Shown piece after piece: positions 44,870 to 56,214 of a DNA stretch of 64,000 bases. Under the pieces are notes generated by a model that saw only the letters and a list, made by a program, of their open reading frames with translations, did not search any database and had not been told where the DNA came from. Source of the stretch: Agrypnia vestita (lineage: Eukaryota; Arthropoda; Insecta; Trichoptera; Phryganeidae); contig JADDOH010001980.1 of NCBI GenBank assembly GCA_016648135.1, positions 1-64,000 on the forward strand, in the 5' to 3' direction. Position 1 is the stretch's first letter. Each line of letters opens with the position of its first letter. Made by a program: the position numbers and the translations under genes.

Positions 44870-46300
44870 CAAGATAATTAAATATCTTCTTATCCAAGAG
44901 ACAATTGATAACAGAAATGACAACTGATAAAAAAAACAAACGTGCTTATACTTAAATATTACCTGCCTTAAAATTTTATAGAAAAAATCCAAGTAGAATA
45001 GTATAAAAAGCTGGCATTTATAAACGTCATCCATATTTGTTAGATTGTTGCAACCCACAAATAACAAAATAAGGAATGTTTTTCTTACATCTAGGCTTTA
45101 TATAAAATAATCACATTTGTAAAACGTGCCCTATCTTCGTAAATAAACGTTTTTCTTATAATTACTTTAATTAAAAATAAAATATATCTCTAGAGTACGG
45201 ACTATGATAACACATGCATTAATGACTTAAATATCGACGTTTTCAGCTTTTGCACATTAACATTTTATGAAGCCATTTTTTCAATTCCTTGTTTTTTGGG
45301 TTGGACGCTTTCAGCATAACCACGTCCAATTATAACTGGATGCACCTATTTCGCACTAGAAAGGAAAACATCACAAGTGTTCGTAAATATCATTAATTTC
45401 TTCAGCAATGTGTTGATTCATCGATAAATAAAAATTTCATTCGATGTTTTTGATACAAAAATACTCACTTATGTGAACAGATCGTGCGATAGTCGGTATG
45501 GGAGTTATCGTGTGATTAAATGCAGATATGGGTGACTGTCTTAAACCTGTTATTTAAAAAATAGGTGCGTCATCGGTTTTCAACTTTCGTAATATTGGAC
45601 ATCCGCACCTTTTTACGTTTTAGAATCGGTCCAAAAGATTTGCCAACTAAATAAAAACAATGAATTTGATATTATGAAAAGGGAGAGTCGCTTTATAAGT
45701 GTAACATTATATTTTTTAAGCATTTGCTTTTTAATATTCAACGTTTACATAAACAACAATTTAAATAAGTGACTCGCTCTCTGGACACGTAATTTGATTA
45801 TTTACAAAAAAATATTATTTTAATAGTATTTTTGTTAGTATGTTCCAAGAACAAAATGATTGCATTTTGTCCACAGTCATTGATCACTGATAAAGATAAA
45901 TTATGGACGTCTCACAGAGGCGACACTATTTAGGTATATGGGAAAGTACGCATGGAAGTCTTTATTGGGCTTCTGCAGGCTGGCTTAAGTCATCTGCTTA
46001 CACAACGTAACGTTCACGGTTCCACCCAAGATCGATCACATTTCTCTCAAATTTGGAATGTTATATATACATTTATGCTATTTATGTATTTCATTTACAT
46101 TTTTAAACGTCTGTGGTTGAAAATTCTTCAATTATGTAGCAAAAACATCGGACGAGTCTTGTAACATCAATTCGTAGACAACGATATCGTCCCGACAATT
46201 GAATACAGAATTATTTGCTGTATACTTGTAATTGAGATATCTAGCTTCGGTACAGAGAGGCCGGTACCGGCTGGTAATAATCGTCAAGTTCACCATACTC
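44870..46300. other. stretch without gene
   Basis: 45900-46030 (GGCGACACTATTTAGGTATA..AGGCTGGCTTAAGTCATCTG) resembles part of the dispersed repeat of 62085-62205. Otherwise AT-rich with no coding frame of note. Confidence 0.45.
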
Positions 46301-46307
46301 AGGTGTT

Positions 46308-47235
46308 AAGGAGCCTATACACATTGGCCGAGGTTGGCCCAAAGTAAGGTTGGCCCAATGTGTGCAGGGCGTTTTGGCCGTGCGTAGAGACGTTTGCCAA
46401 ACTTGGCTTGGTAGTCGGTTTTTCGAGCACACATCAAAAGAAAGAGGCGTGGCTCAAGTTGTCAACTTTTTTTAGGGTTGTCAACTTTTTTTACAAGAAA
46501 TAAAGTATATTTAAGTCTGAGAAGAATATTAAGCAGTATTTTAGAAAAATGAACAGTATTTTATTTATTTAATGTATTAAATACATATTTTTTAGAGCTT
46601 CTCGCACAACTTATTAATTTACACTCTTTTTAAAAACTTCATACGCCTCACCACAATTATAACTAAAATTAAAATAAATGAGGAGCACATTTTTTATTAA
46701 ATTAATATTTGCTCTATTTCTATCCTCCCGCCACTTTGCATTCATTACTGGAAAAATTCTTTCAGTAAATGCTGAGGTGGCGGGAACAGAAAGTAGATAT
46801 GAGACAATTTTAGTAATATTTTTAAATTCTTCTGAGTTGTTTACTAATAAATGGCTCCACTTTTGGCCAGTACTCATTTCAAGAAAATCTTTGTCTTCTG
46901 ATACTTTTTTTATAAATTATTTTGAAATTTGTTAATTCTGTATACAAATCATTCATACTAATATTTCTGTGAGCGTTTCAGTCTGAATAATTTTGATGCT
47001 GAAAACAGTATTTTGTATATTTTATTTTTGTTCAACAGTAAAAAGTATAATGTAGTAAAAAACAATATGATACTAATTTTAGCAGTATAGTTGGCAACCC
47101 TAGGCTCAGCCGGCAACGCGCAACGCGCTTCGGTCATTGCGAGGTTCGCCGACACCGACGTTGGCTAATGTGTAATCGCTGTCCGCCATTTTGCAAGTTT
47201 GACGCTCTGCCGAGGTTCCCGGACCGTATACACAT
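46308..47235 (-). mobile_element. hAT element relic with transposase fragment
   Basis: The left end TTAAGG.GCCTATACACATTGG matches, inverted, the right-end type GGGCCAATGTGTGCAGGGCC seen at 52690-52715. The right sub-terminal block (GTTGGCTAATGTGTAATCGC TGTCCGCC) is shared with 52630-52660. The interior holds the transposase tail on minus. Confidence 0.6.
46614..46877 (-). pseudogene. hAT transposase C-terminal dimerisation domain fragment
   Basis: Eighty-seven codons: SGTG-like start, ITKIVSYLLSVPATSAFTER, IFPVMNAKWREDRNRANINL then IKNVLLIYFNF. The 'L-.PATSA-TER-FS-MN-KW-..RN' block is the hAT C-terminal dimerisation domain. The catalytic part and zinc finger are missing. Confidence 0.88.
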
Positions 47236-47400
47236 TGGCTGAGATGACCCAAAATGACATTGGCCCAATGTGTACAGGGGTTTTTTTGCGCAACTCAGCG
47301 AGGTTTGGCCAAACTTGGTTCATATCCATCGTTTGTCGGTATCTTGAATAAACTTCAAAGAAAGCATGAGTCATCAAGCTATCGTGGAGCAATGAAAAGT
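47221..47400 (+). repeat. extra hAT-family terminus in direct orientation
   Basis: GTATACACATTGGCTGAG..GACATTGGCCCAATGTGTAC AGGGG followed by GTTTGGCCAAACTTGG repeats, in the same orientation, the sequence at 46320-46420. This points to nested or tandem copies of the family. Confidence 0.6.
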
Positions 47401-47756
47401 TAGTTGTATGGACAGAAATTAATTATGTGTACAATGAATGAGTTTTATAATTCATATAATTTATTTCAACAACTTTATTTAGTCATAACCAAAATAATTA
47501 CTATTTTTTTTTATTTGTTTCGTTAAACCGATTGAAAATAATATACATGAATTATTTTATATTTTAAATATATATGGCTATAAAGGTTTTTTCTTTAAAA
47601 ATTGTACAAAATGGATAAATAATATTTTCAGAAATATTCATTATATTCAACTAGCTGTAACCCGTCAAAAATGACAATACTTTTACATGTTTTTCCTAAG
47701 GAATAAGTTTTTATTTATTTATATAAAAAAGGAAAGAAAGAAAAAAATACTACTTA

Positions 47757-48330
47757 CTTACTTACCATCACGCCGTTTCCCCCTTGGGGGTAGGAAGAGA
47801 GGATAGAGCGCCATACTCTTCTGTCCTGACTTACAACTCTCGCCTCATCCACATTCATACATCTTCGCATGCAAGCTCGCCGGTTGTTGAGGCTTCTAAC
47901 GGGACCATCTTTCAGTATCTAGTTAATCTGGTCATGCCACGTATTCCGCGGTCCTGTCTTTCTGGCGCCATCTACAATATCTTTCTATACATAGCATATA
48001 TATCTTTCTTACGATTCTTTCCTCATTCATTCGCTCAACATGCCCAAACGATCTGAGCGATCCTTTTTTAATTCTATTATTTATGCTAAGTTTAGCTTTT
48101 CATTCATTTCTAATATCTGCATTCTTTACTCTATCATAAATGGATTTGCCACACCTATGTCTGACGGATCCCATCTTCACTGTATTCAATTTACTTTCGT
48201 TCCTCTTCTGCCAGCTCCAGGCTTCATTTCCATACATCAGTGACAGTATCAGAATTCCATTACTTACCACTAGTTTTGCCTCAGTATACATATTTCTATT
48301 AGAAACTATTACGTTCAAAGCACTACATAT
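47757..48330 (-). pseudogene. RTE-type LINE tail
   Basis: From the 3' end: GETA-side landmark CACGCCGTTTCCCCCTTGGG, then the RTE tail complement, and near 48100-48318 SNRNMYTEAKLVVSNGILIL followed by SLMYGNEAWSWQKRNESKLN, the RT-end 'tpt lLYGseaW' region. Several frameshifts. A TTACTTAC repeat abuts the 3' end. A 37-bp tandem repeat (TTCAAAGCACTACATATATA) flanks its 5' side. Confidence 0.8.
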
Positions 48331-48389
48331 ATAATAATAAATTCAAAGCACTACATATATAAGAATAAAAGATACTACATATGAATAAT

Positions 48390-48965
48390 AAGAATATTTC
48401 GTCGCTGTATATATAATTAATCTTATGTGACGTTTTAGTACATTCTGAGAAAAACGAATAAAACTGTTTTAAAAAATAATTGCACAGACTAGATTTATAA
48501 AAAATATTTTAAATAATTACTAGGCAGACTTTCCAGATAAACGGCAATGTTTTTATTAGTATATCTCCATTATTTATATGAAAAATGTACTAAACGGCAA
48601 AAAACGAAAAGAAAAAAATTATATAAAAATTTTTACGTAAAAAAGAGAATGGAAAAAATTATCTAAAAATTTCTAGGGAAAAAAAGAAAAAAAAATTACG
48701 TTAAAAAAATTAAATAAATTTACGTAAAAAATTACGTACAAAAGGAAAAAAATACGTAAAAAATGTATCCACTAGCAGAAAATGATTTTATTATTATTGT
48801 TGGTAATATGTTATTACGTCAGCCGCTTCGCTGCTAATTGTATCTGGCAAATTTCCAATTTTAATTACGGGTAGTTTAGATATAATGAAGATAAAGTATT
48901 TATTCAGTATTTCTATAAAAATGTAATTAAAATTTCAAAAACAAAATATTCTCGACCGTAAAAAA
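48390..48965. other. low-complexity A-rich stretch
   Basis: 48600-48770 consists of TTACGTAAAAAA / GGAAAAAA tracts with no coding or known element. Confidence 0.5.
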
Positions 48966-48972
48966 AAAATTC

Positions 48973-49044
48973 GATCCTGCTAGGATTCGAACCTAGAATC
49001 TTCAGATCCGCAGTCAGACGCGTTATCCGCTGCGCCACACATCA
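48973..49044 (-). repeat. tRNA-like sequence (Arg-type pseudogene or SINE head)
   Basis: On minus: TGGCGCAGCGGATAACGCG (A box and D arm), anticodon arm TCTGA-CTGCGGA-TCTGA, perfect T arm CTAGG-TTCGAAT-CCTAG. The loop puts GCG at the anticodon (Arg CGC). The anticodon stem has a T/T mismatch, and the 5' acceptor (GATGTGT) does not pair with the 3' side (CAGGATC). Eukaryotic arginine tRNAs for CGN normally have ACG, so a working gene is unlikely. Confidence 0.6.
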
Positions 49045-49429
49045 CACCGACAACCGTGGCAATGTTATTGTATACAAAGTGAAATCAGCGTATTTATAAT
49101 ATAGATATATATATGTATACACGTATAAAGTCGAATAGCATACGTAATCCATCGCCAAAAAAAGTGATACAAAAAACACTGTTTTGGGTCGCACGGTGGG
49201 AGAAATAGGCGTAAACGATGAAACAGGGCCGTACTCTGTCAAACTGTATTTGTTTAATGAATGTTAATGTTTTATAGAAAAAAAACGGTGTTATTTTTAA
49301 TGAGAAAGTACTGCTGAAATTACTTATTATAATCGTAGATGCGAAATTTATTTAAATGTTATATAAATCATTGAATTATAAATAAATAATATGTACCTGT
49401 GATATGAAAAAACTTGCTAGCGTTCTGAA

Positions 49430-49493
49430 ACAAGGCTTGAACCAAAAATCTGCAGACCAAACGTCGTGACCACTAGACTACCTAGTGCATCAA
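49430..49493 (-). repeat. second tRNA-like sequence
   Basis: On minus: GTAGTCTAGTGGTCACGACG (A box) and TGGTTCAAGCC (B box) at roughly tRNA spacing, with weak acceptor pairing. It is 390 bp from the tRNA-like block at 48973 on the same strand. Confidence 0.5.
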
Positions 49494-49499
49494 ATAAAT

Positions 49500-50555
49500 A
49501 AATTATTATGTTAGTATTTACGTAGCTATTTAGTACGTTAATGTATTTTATACAATAATATTTGTTATCTTTAATAGTGATGTTTATACATTTATTATAT
49601 AATAGTGGAATAACGGGTTATTTAGAAGAAATACGTTATGACCGCCATAAAAGGCATTAATGTTTGTATTTTTTTATAATTTATAATTTTTCATTAATTT
49701 TTATTTTTAAACAATCATAATTTTATTTTTAAAACAAATCTACTTACATAAAATACAAAAAATCTAAATATCCAAAAAAAAAACGGTTGATAATTTGCAT
49801 GATAATAATTTTTGGCTATATCTAAAAAATAAAAAATTTAATCTTTATTTTCAACACAAATTGGTTTCTTAAAGCAATCATGGCGCTACACTATTTGTTT
49901 CGTCACCAAAATATACATTTATATACAAAATATACATAAAAAAAATGTCTTATAAATTTGAATTGATTTTATATGAATATTTGTTTGAATTAATAAAGAA
50001 TGTGTTTTATTTATTTTTAACGAGCAAGTACTCGATATATTATTATCAAGAAAATTTGAAAACATAGTACGTGAAAAAATGTAACTAGGGAGTTCTGATG
50101 TTTGTTTTAAGATAAATGAAGTGACAGGTATAAAAGGAAAATTATCGATGAATTGGCTGACTCTTTCAACGCAATACTTCGTCGTGGCTATGTCTTTTGA
50201 TACTCGTGTATTCTTTGATAAAGCCAGTTTTCGGGTAATTGTCTTTTTTTAAACCTGATCTATATTATAAAATTGTTTTAATTCACTCGCGCGAATTTTA
50301 GAATCGGTGAATTTAGTAATTTTCAAAGCCGATCACGGGAAGAGAAATGTTAGTCTGAGGATTGAACATATTTCGTCTGGCCCGGATTTGGTAGAAACAT
50401 TTTGGTCCTCGAGCCGGACAGTTTGAGCCGGACATTGAGGTCAAACATTATTACTAAATAATCGACTTGCATACTTTAATTTAATTTTTGATTATGACAT
50501 TTAATATGTTGCCGCCGCAATTTGTTACCGAAATGCATGTTTTCTTTTTCTTAAA
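49500..50555. other. AT-rich stretch, no gene seen
   Basis: Nothing recognised beyond poly(A/T) tracts. Confidence 0.5.
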
Positions 50556-50561
50556 GAGAGT

Positions 50562-51110
50562 TTACTTTTCCAGAAAATTCCAATTGATTTCATTATTTTC
50601 GTTTTCTATGATAACTTTTTTACTCTCAAAACAATTTCTTATTAATTTTAACATATGATATGCGTCCAAAGAAATTACAATTTCTTGTTTTGTAGATGGA
50701 TGCTTAAAAGTTGGCTTTAAATTATCATAGTCAAATGAGCATCCTAGAATTTTTGCCATTGATATGTTAACGGGACAGCCATTAAAAGTTAATGAAACTA
50801 CTTCTACGCCAGCTGCATGAACTTTTTCTAAACATCGATTTATCAAAGATGCACGCTATTGACCGTTAGTTCCTTCCACTTAAAATATGCTAATGGGAGT
50901 TTGAAATTCGAATTTATGGCAGTCAAAAAAAAACACTAAAGTATCTTTTGCTACCGCAAGATCATCATCGTTGATATCGGTACCCATATCTACGTACCCG
51001 TAATAATTTTCTCCGTCATATTCGATGTGCTTTCTGATAGCCATTTCATCGAGCGCTAATTTCGCAACAATTTTATATTCAGTGGAAGAAGATTTTAAGA
51101 GCTAAGAAGC
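50562..51110 (-). pseudogene. P-element / THAP9-type transposase fragment
   Basis: On minus: GYVDMGTDINDDDLAVAKDT then LVFFFDCHKFEFQTPISIF with stops, followed by a 94-codon frame ASLINRCLEKVHAAGVEVVS LTFNGCPVN.. ILGCSFDYDNLKPTFKHP and VISLDAYHMLKLIRNCFESK. 'G--V--.T-DG', 'F-HP' and 'DA-HM-KL-RN' are signatures of the RNase H-like catalytic and insertion region of P-element transposases. At least two in-frame stops near 50860-50885. The THAP zinc finger and C-terminus are not present. Confidence 0.85.
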
Positions 51111-51175
51111 TAAGAGCATAGAAAGCTTCAGAAATAAATCCCGGGTTACCGTTTATACTTTGGTACCACCTTTTA

Positions 51176-51570
51176 ATGGACTGTTCCTGGCTGGACCCCA
51201 AAAAATTCCAAGAAATCACAAAAGTTGATATTTTGCCGTGCAAAGTTCTATGTTGTATTGCTAAACTGTCTAAAGTTGACAGAAGTTATTTAGTAATTGA
51301 GCTGAAGCAGTTTGTAGACCAATATGAGACTTTCATAAAGACTGAATGGGATGAAAATGACAAAAATGAACAAGATAAGCCAAAGCTGAATCATGATGTA
51401 GAAAAGAGTGAGGATTATAAATTAGAATTGCAAGAAAAGAATTATGTTCACTATTTAGTGAGAAAAAAGGTTTTAGATGTTTAGCGTGCGCTTTTTATGT
51501 TGTTTCTGAATTATCTCAATCAGGGCTCTTTACTAATCTTTACATAGCTTATAAGTTTATATTAACCAAT
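51176..51570 (+). pseudogene. hAT transposase fragment (zinc-finger MYM1-like type)
   Basis: A 102-codon frame: SWLDPKKFQEITKVDILPCK, an acidic stretch, then a stop at 51482, and after it in a shifted frame RAFYVVSELSQSGLFTNLYI followed by AYKFILTNP. The 'LDP--F', and 'LF-NLY-AYK-LLT-P' blocks belong to the end of hAT transposases of the zinc-finger MYM-type 1 group. It lies head-to-head with the P-element fragment and is cut by the PLE motif at 51613. Confidence 0.7.
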
Positions 51571-51612
51571 CCCTAAGAATGTTCTTAGGTTTCCACGGCC
51601 ACTCACAATCTT

Positions 51613-51711
51613 CTGGTTTGTGTCTTCTGGGGTACTATACCGTATACACATCAGCCCTGATGATGGACCCTGCAATGGGATCCGAAACATCGGCCAGAAG
51701 ACACAAACCAG
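51613..51711 (+). ncRNA. hammerhead-like motif in a perfect 18-bp inverted repeat (PLE type), copy 5
   Basis: CTGGTTTGTGTCTTCTGG (51613-51630) is exactly complementary to CCAGAAGACACAAACCAG (51694-51711). Between them: hairpin GGTACTATACC, CATCAGCCCTGATG, then CTGATGA (51657-51663), stem GGACCC/GGGATCC, GAAAC (51684-51688). This layout, an outer helix enclosing CUGAUGA, stem II and GAAAC, is the closest in the window to a closed three-way hammerhead; which uridine-H site would be cleaved is not clear. Confidence 0.5.
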
Positions 51712-51719
51712 AAAATAAC

Positions 51720-52535
51720 TCTTCCTTGTTACTTTTGAGCAGATCTTTTCAAAATAAAAAATAGGCTTAGATCAACTTTGAATCAGGAGTTAATGTTTAA
51801 TCTTTTGTTTATAAATATAATTAAGTATTAATTTAAGTAAGAATTTAATTATCGATGAAGTGGCAATTTAATTTTCATTACGATGAACTTAAGAAAAAAA
51901 TGATGGTTTAGTGCAGGTACTAAAGGATAAATTAATGTTTTAAAGAGCTTAATATTAATCCTTGAATAAATAGCGTGATTATTTCCAGTATACATAGTAT
52001 TTGTCAATTACATATTTAACTTATACCTTTGATATAGATAAAAAATAGGCCTACTAGCAGCTACGGCTTTGAAGCCACGTATTTGAAATTGCTTGCACAT
52101 AGCCCCCTGACCCACGTTAAGTAGCTCAATCAATGTATGTGAAAATTATAAGATGGCCGATAGATTCCTGCCTATGTTAAATGTTCAAACAATCAAGACC
52201 TAATATCAATAGTTATGGAGATATGCAGTATCAAAGATTGCACTCTTTTTTCAATATTTCTGACTTATTTTTTGCAAAAAGTTGAACTATCATTACAGTT
52301 ACTTTTATCGATTATGAAAAATTTATTTATTTCAATAAAACTTAAATAAAACGATAAAAACCTTGTAAAAAAAACTTTTTCCAATTTTCGCAAGGTTTTT
52401 ATCATTTTATTCTACTTGTATTAAAGCGAATAAATTTTTCCTAACCTACGCAAGTTACTGTAATGATGATAGTTCATGATAGTTCAACATTATAAAGAAA
52501 TGCAAACTTTGATATTGCACATCTCCATAAAATGC
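51720..52535. other. stretch without gene; hairpin at 52336-52412
   Basis: AAAACGATAAAAACCTTG pairs with CAAGGTTTTTATCATTTT around a poly(A)-rich loop. Other parts are AT-rich with dispersed-repeat fragments (GGAGATATGCAGTATCAAAG). Confidence 0.5.
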
Positions 52536-52539
52536 AGGG

Positions 52540-52715
52540 GCCTCTTCACTAGTTCTCGCCGAGGGCCCCCAAGAGTGCCAGTGCGCCCCTGTCGCTCTAG
52601 CCAAAGCGAGGTCGGCCGATACGTTGGCTAATGTGTAATCGCTGTCCGCCATTTTGCGAGGTTGGCCGAGACGTTGGCTCTGCCGAGGTTGGGCCAATGT
52701 GTGCAGGGCCCTTAA
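52540..52715 (+). repeat. hAT-family end, solo
   Basis: Shares GTTGGCTAATGTGTAATCGC and TGTCCGCCATTTTGCGAGGT with 47160-47200 and ends TGGGCCAATGTGTGCAGGGC CC. A MITE-like or decayed copy without transposase. Confidence 0.6.
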
Positions 52716-52719
52716 TAAA

Positions 52720-53640
52720 TTAAAGGAATAGACATTTTTATTTTAAAATTAATACAAAAAAATCAAAAAATTATTCTCGATTTCAGATTTTAGCTATTTA
52801 ATCAAGGCACTGCGTATTGTGTCATAAATACGTTGCGTCTTGATTATATATCTAAAATCAGGAATATCGACTTAATATCGAAGTAAAAAAGTTGTCAACC
52901 ATGTAAAAAGAGTTGAAAAAGACCCACAAAAAAATAAAATATTTTTAAAAAACAGTATTTTTTAAAACATAAATTGCATGTAAACGTATTAACAGATTTT
53001 GCAATAATTATAACAAATTTAAGATAAACGTTTACTTTATAATATTATTATTTTTATTTTGTTACGACAGAATAGTAATACTTCCTTTCTGTTTATATAA
53101 AAGGAAGCATTACACCCTTTATACCTGATTTTTATCAGTTCGCTTGACATTAACTAATACATTTTAACTGAATTTTTCATTTAAATCTTCAATTATAGCT
53201 ATCTGAGTAAAGTGCGGACATGTCTCATGGGCAATTTATTTATTATATATTAATAATAGTTATAATTTATTATATGTTGTATATTACATTGCAGTTAAAA
53301 TTTATTATACGTTTACAAAATTTAAGTTTTCATCAACTTTTTTCAAATTCACTAAAACAAAGAAATTATAACAACAGTAATGTGTGAGATAATCTCTCAC
53401 ATATTACTGTTGTTATAATTTCTAAAATTTATATAAACAATTTACTGAGTTCATTGGCCTTAAGGGCTAGACAGGTTAAATGTTAAAGATTCATCTCTCT
53501 GTCTTCATATGAAATACTCCAACCTAGGGGCTAATGTAAACAATAAGTTCATTGACTTGAATGGTTAACCTAAACAAAATGAGTATTTGTATTGATATTC
53601 TAGTTGAAATAAATTCTAAATATCAAAATGTTAGCAGGGA
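52720..53640. other. AT-rich stretch containing a 63-bp near-perfect palindrome
   Basis: AGAAATTATAACAACAGTAAT (53361-53381) is exactly complementary to 53403-53423, with TGTGAGAT / ATCTCTCACA continuing the pairing to the centre. No gene. Confidence 0.8.
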
Positions 53641-53650
53641 TATAATAAAT

Positions 53651-54260
53651 TATTTTTAGAAATGATTAGCAATATCAAATGGGTGGGTAATTAGCTTTCT
53701 CAATGTTCCGCAAGATGGCAGGGAAAGGATACAGGAAATTATGATAAAAAATTAAAAATGTATTTTATAAACATCCCCAGGTGGAGCTAATTCAACAACT
53801 ATACCGAATTATACCAATACCCCTTTCGGACCTGAAATTTTTTTCTCTCATATCAATTACATTTTTAAAATTTGTTTTGAAATAGGTGTCATGTTTTACA
53901 AAAAACAAAAATGAAAAAATTCAATCCAAAACCCTCTTAAATACTGATACACCTGTGCGGGTTTAATGAACTATTTTTAGAAATGATTAGCAATATCAAA
54001 TGGGTGGGTAATAAGCTTTCTCAATGTTCCGCAAGATGGCAGGGCAAGGTGCAGAAAATTATGATAAAATTTTTTAAATGTTTTTTATAAACGTCCCCAG
54101 GTAGCGGTAATTCAATACCTTTACCTGACCTTGACCTGAGATTATTTTTCTCTCAGATTAAATAGGTACATTTTTATAATTTGTTTTGGAATAGGTGTCG
54201 CGTTTTACGAAAAAAAAAATTAAAAAATTCTATCCATAACCATAGTTCTTAAAAATACCT
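53651..54260 (+). repeat. tandem duplication, unit ~321 bp
   Basis: TATTTTTAGAAATGATTAGC begins each copy (53651 and 53972), and CAATGTTCCGCAAGATGGCA, CCCCAGGT, and GGTGTC.(T/C)GTTTTAC recur in the same order. About 80% alike. No coding. Confidence 0.8.
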
Positions 54261-54269
54261 ATATTTCAT

Positions 54270-56210
54270 GATCGTGAGTTCTGGGTCACACTTCTGGCTA
54301 AGCACAATTGTGACTTAAAATTTATACTTATATGATATTAGTAACCATTAACGCGATATATTAGGAATATTTAAGTTTATCCTGACATTATAAATATCAT
54401 GTTGATTTTAAGTATAAAAATATTTACATAAGCATATATATTTTTAAAATTATTTTGCAGTAGAAATAAAACTACTTACAAATTAATCAGAGAAGTTATA
54501 CTTTTATTTGTATGTTATAAATCACAGTTAAGTTACAATATAGAATGTTCATCTGGAATTTCAAAAACCATTTTAACTTATATTCTACCCAAAACATATT
54601 ATTTAAGAAAAATAAAACTACCTTCAGACAAAAACAAACAAAACACCTAGGTACTTAACATTTTGCAGTGTTAGGTACTATCAGGAAATTAATGTTTATT
54701 TTGAACATTGTATCTTGGTCTTATTTATTATGGTAAAAGTAAAAAGGGTTTAGGTAGAATGCTAGGTAATTCATTAATATATAAATCTGCACACATCGGT
54801 TTGCACATAATCAATCATTTTAAAATGGTTTTGGTAAGTTTTAGTATGGACTGATATAGTGCTTCAATGTCGTGCTTTACAGCTCCTTAGAGTTATTGTG
54901 ATACATATCTGTAACTATTCTGCATCTGATGCCATTCTTTGATTAGGGATCCGGGATTCCATGACGGCGCCGCCTGCACTAGAGAGTCGGTGCTGCGCTC
55001 CAGCCTCGGCTTAAAGCCACGTATTCACTAGAGGACAAATCGCGAAACATTCCGCGCGGCATGTCGCATCAATATCTACGCTCATGTTTCGGGGACAATA
55101 ACGCGGTAATTTGACGTGTACACACCGGGACTCAAATATCAGTTGTTGCGGAAATGTCACCCGATGAGGTTATGATGACAGCTGCGCATCTATTTACACT
55201 TGTCGCTCGATGAGGTTATGATGACAGCTGCGTATCTATTTATTTTAACGAGTTTATCGAAACGTAAGAGGAGAAAAAGGTGGTGGGTGTGAAATTATTT
55301 ACTGCAAAGAGAAAGAAGGATGGATATTTTATGCGATCTTCGAATATCTGATGGATCTTTTGTCAATTTCACTCGAATGACAACTGGTTGTTACAAATAA
55401 TCGGGCCTTCCATAGCCAAGCAAGACAATATTAAGGAACGCTGTTGACCCTCACATCATTTTATTTTTATATTTACGGTTTGAAGTGTCCCACAAAATTG
55501 TACGGCGATGAGTTGGAGAACAATAATTTCGTTTCCCCACATTAATGTCAGTTGACAGATACAGCGCATGCGCATTCACTAGTAAACATTCCACGTGATA
55601 CTGACGCGCAGCCCGATGTCCCTGTGAGGTCGCTCGAGTACCGTGCGCATGGCAACGTTTCCGCAGCACGTAGAACATATTTGTCTCTCAAATTTATAAA
55701 TGTTTCGTAGAAATAGTTGACTGCTTCTTCGAGAGATCTAAGTGAGAATTGGGAATGCCAATCGATGTCAGAGATCTATTTATTTATAGAATCATAGTCC
55801 GCTTTATTGAATAAATATCTAGTAAACGGTGCAGGCTTGAGAAAAGTAATCTCTGTAAATTGTAGCTGAATGATTAGAGCTTTATGGTGCGGGTCAATAG
55901 GTACTAACGGATCGATACATTCATTGACTTTGGCATTGTCGTTAGAAATGTGCGTCTATGTTCATAGTAATTCGTGTGCCGTGCTGTGTAGCAGAATTTT
56001 GGCTTGTAACTAGTCTATATTTATATTACGTCTATGGGGAAATGTTAGGTACCTACCTATATCTAAATATTTATCAATATTGTAAACGTAGGTACCGGCG
56101 CCTTTTTTCAAATAATTTGTGCGAATTCGAATGGAACGTTGTGTCAAAATTTTAAAGCAATTGATTTAAGATTTTGGGCAATCAAACATTAATATTTGTA
56201 TTTATCGAAA
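54270..56210. other. stretch without gene; 46-bp tandem repeat and CpG patches
   Basis: CGATGAGGTTATGATGACAG occurs at 55162 and 55208 (46-bp period). 54950-55100 and 55560-55680 are CpG-rich; the reading frame 55451-55678 on minus has no recognisable domain. Confidence 0.45.
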
Positions 56211-56214
56211 TAAA

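Noticed and set aside
48973..49044. Functional arginine tRNA
   Set aside because: Acceptor stem does not pair, anticodon stem is mismatched and GCG is not the usual eukaryotic anticodon.
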